56,085 nucleotides of DNA from Oscillospiraceae bacterium (GTDB lineage Bacteria > Bacillota > Clostridia > Oscillospirales > Acutalibacteraceae), in assembly GCA_015065975.1 (NCBI GenBank), contig SVPG01000013.1:1-56085 (forward strand). The letters run 5' to 3'. Positions 1 through 8,053 of the stretch are shown here, piece after piece. Below the pieces are notes generated by a model that made no database searches, was not told where the DNA came from, and worked only from the letters and a program-made list of their open reading frames with translations. The translations under genes and the position numbers were made by a program. How positions within the stretch are numbered: position 1 is the first letter of the stretch; every line of letters begins with the position of its first letter.

Positions 1-569
1 AGCGCTGTCGCAGAGCTGTAAGCCTCCCAGCAGCCGCGTCTTCCGCAGGTGCATTCCTCGCCGCCGGGACAGATGACCATATGACCGATCTCTCCTGCAA
101 CGCCGTTGATTCCGGGATATATCTTTCCGCCGATGACTATACCGCCGCCAAGACCCGTTCCGAGCGTTACCATAAGCGCACTCTCCGCGCCCTTTGCCGC
201 GCCTGCAACGACCTCGCCGAGGGCTGCACAGTTCGCGTCATTGTCGACATATACGTCCATCGACAGCATCTCGCTCAGCATATCTCTGAGAGGGACGTCA
301 AACTGCCCGAGATTGTTTGAATATTCGAGTCTGCCGTTCTTCGGATTTACCACTCCGGGGCAGCCGACGCCGCAATATTCGCAGTCCTCAAGCTCTATCC
401 CGGCCTCCTGTACCGACTGTTTTGCAGCCTTTACAACATCATCACAGAGTTCCTGTCCCGATATGCCGGTTCTTGTTCTGAGCTTTGCCCGCGACAGGAT
501 ATTCATTTCCTCATCAACGACCGATGCTTTTATGCTCGTTCCGCCGATATCGATTCCGAGATATTTCAT
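1..569 (-). CDS. ROK-family sugar kinase (glucokinase-like), 3' end outside the window
   Basis: ROK kinases phosphorylate glucose or related sugars with ATP in the cytoplasm. Reading leftward from the ATG at 569, the protein starts MKYLGIDIGGTSIK, the phosphate-binding loop of the family. It continues with a VTLGTGLGGG loop and the ROK zinc/signature segment GEIGH...CTCGRRGCWE near residues 160-180, then runs off the window edge in frame (189 codons seen). A purine-rich ribosome site (AAGGAAAGGG) lies a few bases upstream of the start. The substrate cannot be told from the part visible; glucokinase is the commonest assignment for single-domain clostridial ROK proteins without an N-terminal HTH. 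Confidence 0.93.
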   Translation of the reverse strand, partial: MKYLGIDIGGTSIKASVVDEEMNILSRAKLRTRTGISGQELCDDVVKAAKQSVQEAGIELEDCEYCGVGCPGVVNPKNGRLEYSNNLGQFDVPLRDMLSEMLSMDVYVDNDANCAALGEVVAGAAKGAESALMVTLGTGLGGGIVIGGKIYPGINGVAGEIGHMVICPGGEECTCGRRGCWEAYSSATA

Positions 570-615
570 TTTGTCATCCCTTTCCTTTTTCTGACTTTTT
601 TGCCTTTGTTTATTT

Positions 616-644
616 ATTATATCATCGCTTTTTGAGGTAAGCAA
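616..644 (-). promoter_or_regulatory. probable promoter of the ROK kinase
   Basis: On the minus strand a perfect -10 TATAAT (616-621) is preceded at 17 bp by a weak -35 TTGCTT (639-644). It faces the ROK gene, with a leader of about 40 bases. Confidence 0.4.
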
Positions 645-675
645 TAGCGCTCAATGAAAATTCACGATTAGTTGT

Positions 676-704
676 TTGACAACGGGCTGTTATGCGGTTA
701 CAAT
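676..704 (+). promoter_or_regulatory. promoter of the lipoprotein/uvrC pair
   Basis: Consensus -35 TTGACA (676-681), 17-bp spacer, -10 TACAAT (699-704), upstream of the lipoprotein start at 745. Because uvrC overlaps the lipoprotein gene, this promoter probably serves both. Confidence 0.7.
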
Positions 705-744
705 ACTATAATAGAATAATTATGTCGTGAAAGGGGTAAAGCCC

Positions 745-1803
745 ATGAAAAAGCGCATCACCGCAGCCATGCTCGCCGCAGTCATGCTGTTCCTGTGCGC
801 CTTTGTCTCTGCCGGCTGCGGCAGCGACGAGGATTCTTTTCTGACCTCCTGTGATGATTCGGCAAACTTCCCCGTAACAATCAACTCCGTCAGAATCGAG
901 GAGCGTCCGAAAAGGGTCGTCTGCACCTCATCAAAACACACCGATATAGCCATCGAGCTCGGATATGCAAAATATATCGTCGGCAAGCCCTACGAATATG
1001 CAGCCTCCGCCGTCTCCGATGCGTCCGAGGTCGGTACAAACGACAACCCGTCTCTCGAGATCATCGCAGGGCTTGAGGCCGATCTCGTCATCGTTGACGA
1101 GATGATACCCGAAGAATCGCTCACGGCTCTTGTCGATTCGGGAGTTCCCGTTCTTCAGCTCGGTACTCCGCGCGACAGAATGAGTTTCAGAAACACCTAT
1201 TCCTGCATCGGTGCCGCTCTCGGCGGTGCCCGTGACGGTCAGAATGCAGCCATAAAGAAGGCTGAATCGATACTCATAAGCCTCGATGACATCGAGCGTC
1301 TTGTCAGCTCGGAACCCACATCCTACGTTTGCATTTTTACAAACTCGGGTCTTTCTTCCTATATCACGGGCGACGATATCACGACCATGTGCATCGAGCT
1401 CGCAGGCGGCTTCAACGTCGCCATCGAAGGAAAGAACGGCGTGTTTTCTCTCGATCAGGTATCGAGAGGCGACCCCGACGTCATTCTCTGTCCCGCAGGC
1501 TCTCAGCCGACCGTCCGTTCAAAACGTGTGCTCAACTCCTGCTCCGCCGTTACAGGCAACAGAATATACGATTTTGACGTTTCCAAATTCAACTGCTGCG
1601 ATTCTCAGCTTATCGTTGCCACATGGGAGCTTGCAAGACTTCTCCACCCCAATATCGTCACAAAGGAAATGCTTCCCAAAGGCGCGATCGATTATTACGT
1701 ATACACCTCATCGGTAATGACCCAGGAGGAATACGACGCTCTGCAGTCACAGCTTGCCGAGGCGGAAGCCGAGCAGACCTACGTTTTTGTCTATGAAGAC
1801 TGA
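745..1803 (+). CDS. substrate-binding lipoprotein of the BtuF/FhuD-like (periplasmic-binding type III) class
   Basis: A secreted lipid-anchored binding protein of the type that feeds iron-siderophore, haem or cobalamin ABC importers. Residues 1-25 are a signal peptide (KK, hydrophobic run, VSAGC lipobox-like site). The mature part has the RPKRVVCTSSKHTDIAIELG start and SLEIIAGLEADLVIVDE segment typical of TroA/BtuF folds. The ATG at 745 is chosen over an in-frame GTG at 727 because AAAGGGG (730-736) is 8 bases upstream of 745. No permease or ATPase gene is adjacent, so the partner must be elsewhere or the protein works as a stand-alone binder. Its end overlaps uvrC by 11 bases. The ligand is not predictable from sequence. 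Confidence 0.85.
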   Translation: MKKRITAAMLAAVMLFLCAFVSAGCGSDEDSFLTSCDDSANFPVTINSVRIEERPKRVVCTSSKHTDIAIELGYAKYIVGKPYEYAASAVSDASEVGTNDNPSLEIIAGLEADLVIVDEMIPEESLTALVDSGVPVLQLGTPRDRMSFRNTYSCIGAALGGARDGQNAAIKKAESILISLDDIERLVSSEPTSYVCIFTNSGLSSYITGDDITTMCIELAGGFNVAIEGKNGVFSLDQVSRGDPDVILCPAGSQPTVRSKRVLNSCSAVTGNRIYDFDVSKFNCCDSQLIVATWELARLLHPNIVTKEMLPKGAIDYYVYTSSVMTQEEYDALQSQLAEAEAEQTYVFVYED

Positions 1804-3637
1804 TAACAGAAGCGAACGCATTAAAGCCCTGCGCAGAAAAGCAATGCAGCTTGCTCTGCGCCCGGGCGTATATATCATGAAGGATTCCGAGGGTAAAATA
1901 ATCTACATCGGAAAGGCGAAGGTGCTCAAAAACAGGGTCAGCCAATATTTCGGCTCTCAGGAAAACCACACCGTCAAGGTGCGCAGTATGGTCTCATCGG
2001 TTCACGATTTCGATTATATCGTCTGCGATTCCGAATACGAGGCTCTTGTTCTCGAATGCAGCCTCATAAAGCTTCACAAGCCGAAATACAACATCCTTCT
2101 CAAGGACGACAAGGGATATCATTATATCAGGATATCAAACGAACAGTACCCCAGAATAACCGCCGAGAAGCGTGTTGCCGACGACGGCGCCCAGTATCTC
2201 GGTCCGTATACAAGCGCATACGCCGTCAAGCAATCGGTGGACGAAGCGTGTTCGATATTCCGCCTGCCCACCTGCAGAAGGCAGTTTCCGCGTGATATCG
2301 GCAAAGGGCGCACCTGCCTCAACCACTCGATAAAGCGATGCATGGGCGTCTGCCGCGGACGTGTTCCGAAAGCCGTCTACGACGAGGCCGTCGCTCAGGC
2401 CGTGGAGTTTCTCAAGGGCGGTACAAAGGAAAGTATAAAGAGTCTCACCGAGCGTATGCAGGAATACGCCGAAAGCTATGAATTTGAAAAGGCCGCGCGT
2501 CTTCGCGACCGCATCGCCGCTCTGCAGAAGATGAGCGACCGTCAGAAGGTCGTCATGGCAAAGGTGGACGAGCAGGACGTCTTCGCCCTCGCAAGAAGCT
2601 CGGGCGAGCTCTGTCTTGCCGTGCTCCGATTCTTCGGCGGCAGACTTGTCGACAGCGAACAGTTTGTCGTATCCGACCGACTCACTCCCGAAGCCGCGAG
2701 AAGCCAGCTCATACGTCAGTTTTACTCGATAAGGGAGCGAATCCCGCCTCGCATCGCGGTCGACGGCGATGTCGAAGACTGCGTGCTGTGCGAAAAATGG
2801 CTGAGCGAAAAGGCGGGCAGAAGCGTCCATATCACCATACCTCAGAAAGGTGAGCAGGCAAAGCTCGTCTCCATGTGCGCCTCAAACGCAACCGAGCATC
2901 TCGCTCACCGCAAGGGACGCAGCGGCGCTCGGACTGCCGCTCTCGACGAGCTTGCAAAGCTGCTCGGACTGCCCTCTCCCCCCGAATATATCGAAGCCTA
3001 CGACATTTCAAACACTCAGGGCGAGGATAACGTTGCGGGCATGGTCGTCTTTGAAAACGGAACACCTCTCAAGTCGGCGTACAGACGTTTTCGCATCAAC
3101 GGTTTTGAGGGGCAGGACGATTACGCCTCCATGCGCGAGGTCATCACCCGCCGCATCGACGAATATCACAAGAGCGACAGCGACGAAGGGTTCGGACGTC
3201 TGCCGTCCCTTATCCTTCTCGACGGCGGCGAAGGACACGTCGCCTGCGTCAAGCCTCTGATCGACGCTTCGGAACTTGAAATACCCGTTTTCGGCATGGT
3301 CAAGGATTCAAAGCACCGCACAAGAGCCATCGCTGCGGGCGGACACGAGATATCGATAACATCAAGCCGCGCCGCCTTCACCCTCATCGGCTCGATACAG
3401 GAAGAGGTCCACCGTTACGCAATAAGCTACCACAGAGCCTCCAGAGCCAAAAAGGTAAAAGGTTCCTCTCTCACAACGATTGATTCAATCGGAGAGAGGC
3501 GCGCTGCGGCTCTTCTGAAGCATTTCAGAACAATCACCGCGATAAAAAACGCCTCGATCGAGGAACTCTCTTCAGTCGAGGGTATGACCGTATCCGCCGC
3601 CCGGAAGGTCTATGAGCATTTTCACTCAGCCGACTGA
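1793..3637 (+). CDS. uvrC: UvrABC excinuclease subunit C
   Basis: UvrC makes the two incisions on either side of a DNA lesion in nucleotide excision repair. The 614-residue product has the usual order: GIY-YIG nuclease (GVY at 25-27, YIG at 38-40), a Cys-containing central part, the UVR helical segment that binds UvrB (about 212-245), the RNase H-like C-terminal nuclease (EAYDISNTQGEDNVAGMV, LILLDGGEGH) and terminal helix-hairpin-helix motifs (IDSIGERRAAALL, LSSVEGMTVSAA). Length is normal for the family. The ATG at 1793 sits inside the end of the lipoprotein gene (overlap ATGAAGACTGA), so translation is probably coupled. An upstream in-frame start at 1754 would add 13 unconserved residues. 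Confidence 0.97.
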   Translation: MKTDNRSERIKALRRKAMQLALRPGVYIMKDSEGKIIYIGKAKVLKNRVSQYFGSQENHTVKVRSMVSSVHDFDYIVCDSEYEALVLECSLIKLHKPKYNILLKDDKGYHYIRISNEQYPRITAEKRVADDGAQYLGPYTSAYAVKQSVDEACSIFRLPTCRRQFPRDIGKGRTCLNHSIKRCMGVCRGRVPKAVYDEAVAQAVEFLKGGTKESIKSLTERMQEYAESYEFEKAARLRDRIAALQKMSDRQKVVMAKVDEQDVFALARSSGELCLAVLRFFGGRLVDSEQFVVSDRLTPEAARSQLIRQFYSIRERIPPRIAVDGDVEDCVLCEKWLSEKAGRSVHITIPQKGEQAKLVSMCASNATEHLAHRKGRSGARTAALDELAKLLGLPSPPEYIEAYDISNTQGEDNVAGMVVFENGTPLKSAYRRFRINGFEGQDDYASMREVITRRIDEYHKSDSDEGFGRLPSLILLDGGEGHVACVKPLIDASELEIPVFGMVKDSKHRTRAIAAGGHEISITSSRAAFTLIGSIQEEVHRYAISYHRASRAKKVKGSSLTTIDSIGERRAAALLKHFRTITAIKNASIEELSSVEGMTVSAARKVYEHFHSAD

Positions 3638-3660
3638 ATTTATCGTTTTTCGATAAATTC
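3636..3660 (+). terminator. 10-bp perfect hairpin at the uvrC stop
   Basis: GAATTTATCG, a five-T loop, then CGATAAATTC. It overlaps the uvrC stop codon and precedes the next promoter, but no T-tract follows, so termination is only possible, not clear. Confidence 0.35.
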
Positions 3661-3663
3661 CGG

Positions 3664-3691
3664 TTGACTTTCCTTCCTGCGGGGATATAAT
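3664..3691 (+). promoter_or_regulatory. promoter of the flippase gene
   Basis: -35 TTGACT (3664-3669), 16-bp spacer, -10 TATAAT (3686-3691). The transcript would begin near 3698, only about 22 bases before the CTG at 3721 from which the flippase frame reads with protein-like sequence. Confidence 0.7.
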
Positions 3692-3819
3692 ATTTTTAAT
3701 CCATTCAAATCGGAAATGAGCTGATCGTCATCGCAAAGAAATCCAGAGCCCGCAGCACACTTATCAACACGACCGCGGGCGTTACGGCCAAAGTTATAAA
3801 TATTATCGCAGGTCTCGTC

Positions 3820-5322
3820 ATGAGAACGGTGTTCCTGCGCACGCTGGGAATCCAGTACACCGGTGTGTCCAGTCTGTTCACCGATATTCTCACCGTTCTT
3901 TCCTTTGCCGAGCTGGGCATAAGCAGTGCCATAACCTACGCACTCTACAAGCCCGTTGCCGAAAAGGATTCCGAACGCGTCGCTTCACTGATGAGATTCT
4001 ACCGTTCAGCATACCGTGTCGTGGCACTCATCGTTCTCATCGGAGGACTGTGTGTCGTTCCATTCCTCGACATCATCGTCAAGAAGGTTCCCGACATCAA
4101 GGAGCCTATTGTTCTTATCTATATTCTCTACGTCATCAACACGGCGGTGTCCTATCTTTTTGTTTTCAAATCGACCCTTTTCACCGCAAACCAGGAACAC
4201 CATTACGTCTCGAGAATACAGATAATCATTTCTCTGACCCGTTCGGCTGTGGAATGTCTGCTGCTTTTCGTATTCCACAACTTCCTTGTCTATCTTATAT
4301 TCGGAATATGCATCACGTGGCTGCAGAATATCCTCATATCGGTATCGGCGGACAAACATTACCCCGAATTCAAGTCAAAACACGGCAAACCTCTGTCGAA
4401 GGAGGAGCGCAGCGGTCTCTTCAAAAACGTCGGCGCTCTGATGATGTACAAGGTGTCAAACTCCCTGATGAACGGCTGCGACAGCGTCATCATCTCGAGC
4501 TTTATCGGCACGGGCTGGGTCGGATATATCTCCAACTACACGCTGGTAACGTCGAAGGTCAACAATCTGATGAACCAGTTCTACCATTCGGCAACACCGA
4601 GCGTCGGCAATCTCGCCGTAACCGATACCGAGCGTCAGTATTCGACCTTCAAGATTCTGCAGTTCATGTCATTCTGGATGACAACCTTCTGCGCGACCTC
4701 GTTTATCGTGCTTCTCAACCCGTTCATTGAAATATGCTTCGGCGCCGAATATGTGCGCTCAATGGTCATCGTAGTCGTGCTGACCACCCACTTTTTCCTC
4801 AACAGTCTTGTCCACCCCGTCGCAACCTTCAGAAACGCAAACGGACTTTTTGTTCAGGGAAAATTCCGACCTGTCGCCATGTGCATAATAAACATCGGTC
4901 TTTCGGTCGTGCTCGCACTCTGGTGGAGACAGAGCGGCGAGCTCTGGGGTGTTTTCGGCGTAAAGCTCGCAACGGTCATCGCGCAGCTTCTCACCATACA
5001 GTGGTTCGACCCATATCTCGTCTACAAGCGTGTCTTCAAGCAAAGCCTCAAAAAGTACTACAAAAAGTTCTTTGTATACCTTTCCTTTGCCGTCTGTTCA
5101 TGTTTTGCAACCTGGTCGGCAGGACACGTTTTCGACACGTATCTTTCGCTCAATCCGTACATCGTTTTTGCGATAAAGCTCGTTCTCTGCCTGCTTGTTC
5201 CGAACCTTTTCATCTTCCTTCTGTTCAGAAAGACTGAGGAATACGTCGGATTCATGGACGTTCTCAAAAAGCTTCTCGGAAAAAAGCGTGCAAAGAAAAA
5301 GACCGCTGAAATCAGCGGCTGA
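3820..5322 (+). CDS. polysaccharide flippase (Wzx/MATE-like, oligosaccharide translocase)
   Basis: A multi-pass membrane protein (about 12-14 hydrophobic segments in 500 residues) of the family that flips lipid-linked oligosaccharides across the membrane for capsule, teichoic or glycan assembly. The RTVFLRTLGIQYTGVSSLF segment at its start is typical of the first helices of Wzx proteins. The coordinates use the first standard start codon (ATG 3820). However, the frame is open and protein-like from about 3700, adding residues such as KKSRARSTLINTTAGVTAK, which match the usual N-terminus of the family; the real start is probably near 3721 with a non-ATG codon, or hidden by a one-base error. The C-terminus is a Lys-rich cytoplasmic tail. 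Confidence 0.9.
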   Translation: MRTVFLRTLGIQYTGVSSLFTDILTVLSFAELGISSAITYALYKPVAEKDSERVASLMRFYRSAYRVVALIVLIGGLCVVPFLDIIVKKVPDIKEPIVLIYILYVINTAVSYLFVFKSTLFTANQEHHYVSRIQIIISLTRSAVECLLLFVFHNFLVYLIFGICITWLQNILISVSADKHYPEFKSKHGKPLSKEERSGLFKNVGALMMYKVSNSLMNGCDSVIISSFIGTGWVGYISNYTLVTSKVNNLMNQFYHSATPSVGNLAVTDTERQYSTFKILQFMSFWMTTFCATSFIVLLNPFIEICFGAEYVRSMVIVVVLTTHFFLNSLVHPVATFRNANGLFVQGKFRPVAMCIINIGLSVVLALWWRQSGELWGVFGVKLATVIAQLLTIQWFDPYLVYKRVFKQSLKKYYKKFFVYLSFAVCSCFATWSAGHVFDTYLSLNPYIVFAIKLVLCLLVPNLFIFLLFRKTEEYVGFMDVLKKLLGKKRAKKKTAEISG

Positions 5323-5333
5323 TAAAGATCAGC

Positions 5334-5371
5334 AAAAAGGAGATAACACGCAGAGTGTTATCTCCTTTTTT
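5334..5371. terminator. bidirectional terminator between flippase and upp
   Basis: A 16-bp perfect stem (5334-5349 with 5355-5370) has A-tract and T-tract flanks, so it can stop both converging transcripts. Confidence 0.9.
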
Positions 5372-5377
5372 ATCGTC

Positions 5378-6007
5378 TTATTTTGTGCCGTAGAGTCGGT
5401 CGCCCGCATCGCCGAGACCGGGAAGTATGTAGCAGTTGTCGTTGAGCTTTTCGTCAAGAGAAGCTGTATAGATATCGATATCGGGATGATCCTCCTGCAT
5501 CTTTTTTACTCCCTCGGGAGCCGATACGAGGCAGAGCATTCTGATATCCTTGACGCCCTTTTCCTTGAGCATTGCCGCAGCATCGCTTGCACTGCCGCCT
5601 GTTGCCAGCATCGGATCACACAGGATTACCGTGCGGGAAGCAATATCCTCGGGCAGCTTGCAATAGTAAACGACGGGTGTATGGGTCTCTTCGTTTCTGT
5701 AAAGACCGATATGTCCGACTCTTGCAACGGGCATAAGCTCGAGCAGTCCGTTTACCATACCCATTCCTGCACGAAGGATAGGTACGATGGCGACCTTCTT
5801 GCCGCCGACCTCATATCCCGTGGTAACACCCATCGGGGTCTCGATCTGCTTCTCGCTGATGGGGAAATCGCGCGATATCTCATATCCCATCAGCATTGTG
5901 ATCTCGTCAAGAAGCTGACGGAAATCCTTTGCGCCTGTGCTCTTTTCACGCATTATTGACAGCTTGTGCTTTATAAGCGGATGATCGACTACATGAAGCT
6001 CACTCAT
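5378..6007 (-). CDS. upp: uracil phosphoribosyltransferase
   Basis: Joins uracil to PRPP to give UMP in pyrimidine salvage. The 209 residues match the family length. The PRPP-binding loop [13 protein letters not shown] lies at 128-140, and the uracil-binding end [15 protein letters not shown] is complete. The ATG at 6007 follows an AGAGAGGA ribosome site. It lies 21 bases downstream of the DNA-deoxyinosine glycosylase gene on the same strand, with no hairpin between, so the two are likely one operon. No uraA-type permease is adjacent. Confidence 0.98.
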   Translation of the reverse strand: MSELHVVDHPLIKHKLSIMREKSTGAKDFRQLLDEITMLMGYEISRDFPISEKQIETPMGVTTGYEVGGKKVAIVPILRAGMGMVNGLLELMPVARVGHIGLYRNEETHTPVVYYCKLPEDIASRTVILCDPMLATGGSASDAAAMLKEKGVKDIRMLCLVSAPEGVKKMQEDHPDIDIYTASLDEKLNDNCYILPGLGDAGDRLYGTK

Positions 6008-6028
6008 AATTTTCTGTCCTCTCTTTTT

Positions 6029-6535
6029 TTATTTTCCGGATCGTTCGAAAATCACCTGCCACTCGCGAATCAGACGTTCAAGGCTGTACGCCGCATTCGC
6101 GGGACTTGTCGACGGCAGAACGGTTATCGGCAATCCGGTTTTTTCCATAATAAATTTTTCGTAAATCGCGCCTGCGGTCTTACCGTTGGCAAATATGCGC
6201 TCTATACTTGCGACCTTCAGTATCCTGCCGATATCGTTCGGCACGATTTCCCTGATGCTCGAATCGGACGAACCTTCGACAACGCACGCCGCAGCCGAAT
6301 CCCACAGGGCTATCACGTTTCCAAGCAGCATCTCTTTCTTCTGCTCCACCGTTTCGGGCACACCGCATCTGCAGAGAGATGCCGTCACCTTCCAGAATCT
6401 GTTGCGCGGATGACCGTAGAAAAAACCCTCCTCACGCGACCGCACGGAAGGAAAACTGCCGAGTATGAGTATCCTCGATTCGCTGTTATATACAGGCTCA
6501 AACGGATGCGCAAGGCGTCGGTTTTCTTTTTCCAT
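6029..6535 (-). CDS. DNA-deoxyinosine glycosylase (uracil-DNA glycosylase superfamily, family 6)
   Basis: Removes hypoxanthine left by adenine deamination (the family may also take uracil), starting base excision repair. The 168-residue protein shows the motif-1 region ILILGSFPSVRS, the FFYGHPRNRFWKV segment characteristic of this family, and the late LPSTSPANAAYS motif. It is the first gene of a likely operon with upp; the pairing links handling of deaminated bases with base salvage. The ribosome site is weak (CGGGG), so the exact start at 6535 is less certain than the identity. Confidence 0.9.
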   Translation of the reverse strand: MEKENRRLAHPFEPVYNSESRILILGSFPSVRSREEGFFYGHPRNRFWKVTASLCRCGVPETVEQKKEMLLGNVIALWDSAAACVVEGSSDSSIREIVPNDIGRILKVASIERIFANGKTAGAIYEKFIMEKTGLPITVLPSTSPANAAYSLERLIREWQVIFERSGK

Positions 6536-6559
6536 AAAACATCAGCCCCGTTCTTTTTT

Positions 6560-6589
6560 ATTATAACATAATTACTCATAATCTGACAA
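6560..6589 (-). promoter_or_regulatory. promoter of the glycosylase-upp operon
   Basis: Minus strand: -35 TTGTCA (6584-6589), 18-bp spacer, -10 TATAAT (6560-6565), 25 bases before the start. Confidence 0.65.
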
Positions 6590-6628
6590 CCGTTTTGTGA
6601 GAAACTGTCTGTAAACAATAAATTGGTG

Positions 6629-6657
6629 TTGAAAAACATCACATGTTATTATAGAAT
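6629..6657 (+). promoter_or_regulatory. promoter of the glycosyltransferase operon
   Basis: -35 TTGAAA (6629-6634), 17-bp spacer, -10 TAGAAT (6652-6657). The first gene starts at 6716 after AGGAGG (6706-6711). No other promoter of this quality was seen before the flippase end at 11907. Confidence 0.65.
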
Positions 6658-6715
6658 ATAAGTTAACCCATAATATGATTGATTTCGATTCCCCGAATAT
6701 CGAACAGGAGGACTT

Positions 6716-8047
6716 ATGAAAAAGCTTTTGATAATCAGCTACTTTTTTGCCCCCGCAGCAAAAATCGGCGCCGTGAGATGGACAAAGCTTGCGAAATATC
6801 TCAACGCAACGGGCAAATACGACATAGATGTCATCACGGGCGACTACGAATGCGCCGAGGATAAACTGCTCGCCGCCGATCTCGACAAGGTCGGAAATGT
6901 CATCAGAATTCCTCATTCGGACAGCAGATTCGGGTTTGTCGGAGCGGGTGGTTCAAATATTATAGCAAAGAAAGCTCAGTCAAAAATCAGTCTTGTCGAT
7001 CGGGTTAAAATGCTCCTAAAAAAGAATAGCTTTGTTCTGAACGCGATACAAAAAAAGCTCTCCAAGCAGGATTATGAACGATCAGTTGATTTCTGCGAAG
7101 AGGTCAAAAAACATCTCGGACAAAACGGCGGACTCTCAAAATACGACGCTGTCATATCCTCATTCGGTCCTGCGGCTGACACTCTCATCGCCATATGGAT
7201 CAAAAATAATTATCCCTCTGTCCCCCTGTTAATGGATTTTAGAGACACTATGAAGATAGAATCCCTGAAAAAACCTTACAAAAAAATTTACAAGGATCTT
7301 CAGGACGAAATCTGCGGAAAAGCTGATGCTGTTGTACTTGTCACCAAAGGCATCGGTGATTCTTTTGATAACATCTCACCTGAAAAGCCCTTCGAAATAA
7401 TAACAAACGGCTACGATACTGATGACTTTTGCTCGGTATCTGCAGAAAAAAGCGATAAATTTCTCATGAGCTATACCGGCACTCTTTACGACGGCAAAGC
7501 AAACTTCACTCCTCTGTTCAAAATGCTCTCCGAACTTTCTTCCGAGGGACTTATCGATCTGAATGATGTCGAGGTTCGTTATGCTGGAGTCCAGTTCAAT
7601 CAACTCTATACTCAGGCATCAACGCACAACATGCAGCATATTCTGACCGATCTCGGTTTTATCCAACGTGAAGATGCTATCTCTTTGCAGCACTCGTCAC
7701 GTATACTTCTTCTTGGAACCTGGAACACCACTGAATCACACGGATTCCTTTCAGGTAAATTTCTTGAATATTCTGCTTCCGGAACACCTATCGCGGCTTT
7801 TATTTCCGGAAACATGGGGCAGAGCGAAATGCGTTCTGCGATTGAACGCGGTAATTTCGGAGCTGCTTATGAGGAAGCAAACAAAGAGGCTGATTACGTT
7901 GCTATGAAGCAGTATATTCTCGACGAATACAACGCCTTCAAGAATGGAACAACAACCTTTGCTCCTGTTGCCGAAGTCATCTCCGGATTTGATTACAAAA
8001 ATCTGGCATCACGCTATGACGAGCTGATTGAACGCATCACGAAATAA
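6716..8047 (+). CDS. glycosyltransferase, GT4-like (GT-B fold)
   Basis: A probable cytoplasmic or membrane-associated sugar transferase for a surface polysaccharide. The N-terminus KKLLIISYFFAPAAKIGAVRW is the first Rossmann strand and donor-side loop typical of GT4 enzymes of the WbuB kind, and VVLVTKGIGDSF...EIITNGYD is the inter-domain region. The C-terminal half is less typical, with LLLGTWNTTESHGFLSGKFLEY followed by SGTPIAAFISG in place of a classical EX7E loop. It is the first gene of a four-gene operon (two further glycosyltransferases and a flippase), so it probably adds a sugar to the repeat unit exported by that flippase. Donor and acceptor are unknown. Confidence 0.8.
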   Translation: MKKLLIISYFFAPAAKIGAVRWTKLAKYLNATGKYDIDVITGDYECAEDKLLAADLDKVGNVIRIPHSDSRFGFVGAGGSNIIAKKAQSKISLVDRVKMLLKKNSFVLNAIQKKLSKQDYERSVDFCEEVKKHLGQNGGLSKYDAVISSFGPAADTLIAIWIKNNYPSVPLLMDFRDTMKIESLKKPYKKIYKDLQDEICGKADAVVLVTKGIGDSFDNISPEKPFEIITNGYDTDDFCSVSAEKSDKFLMSYTGTLYDGKANFTPLFKMLSELSSEGLIDLNDVEVRYAGVQFNQLYTQASTHNMQHILTDLGFIQREDAISLQHSSRILLLGTWNTTESHGFLSGKFLEYSASGTPIAAFISGNMGQSEMRSAIERGNFGAAYEEANKEADYVAMKQYILDEYNAFKNGTTTFAPVAEVISGFDYKNLASRYDELIERITK

Positions 8048-8053
8048 ATCATT

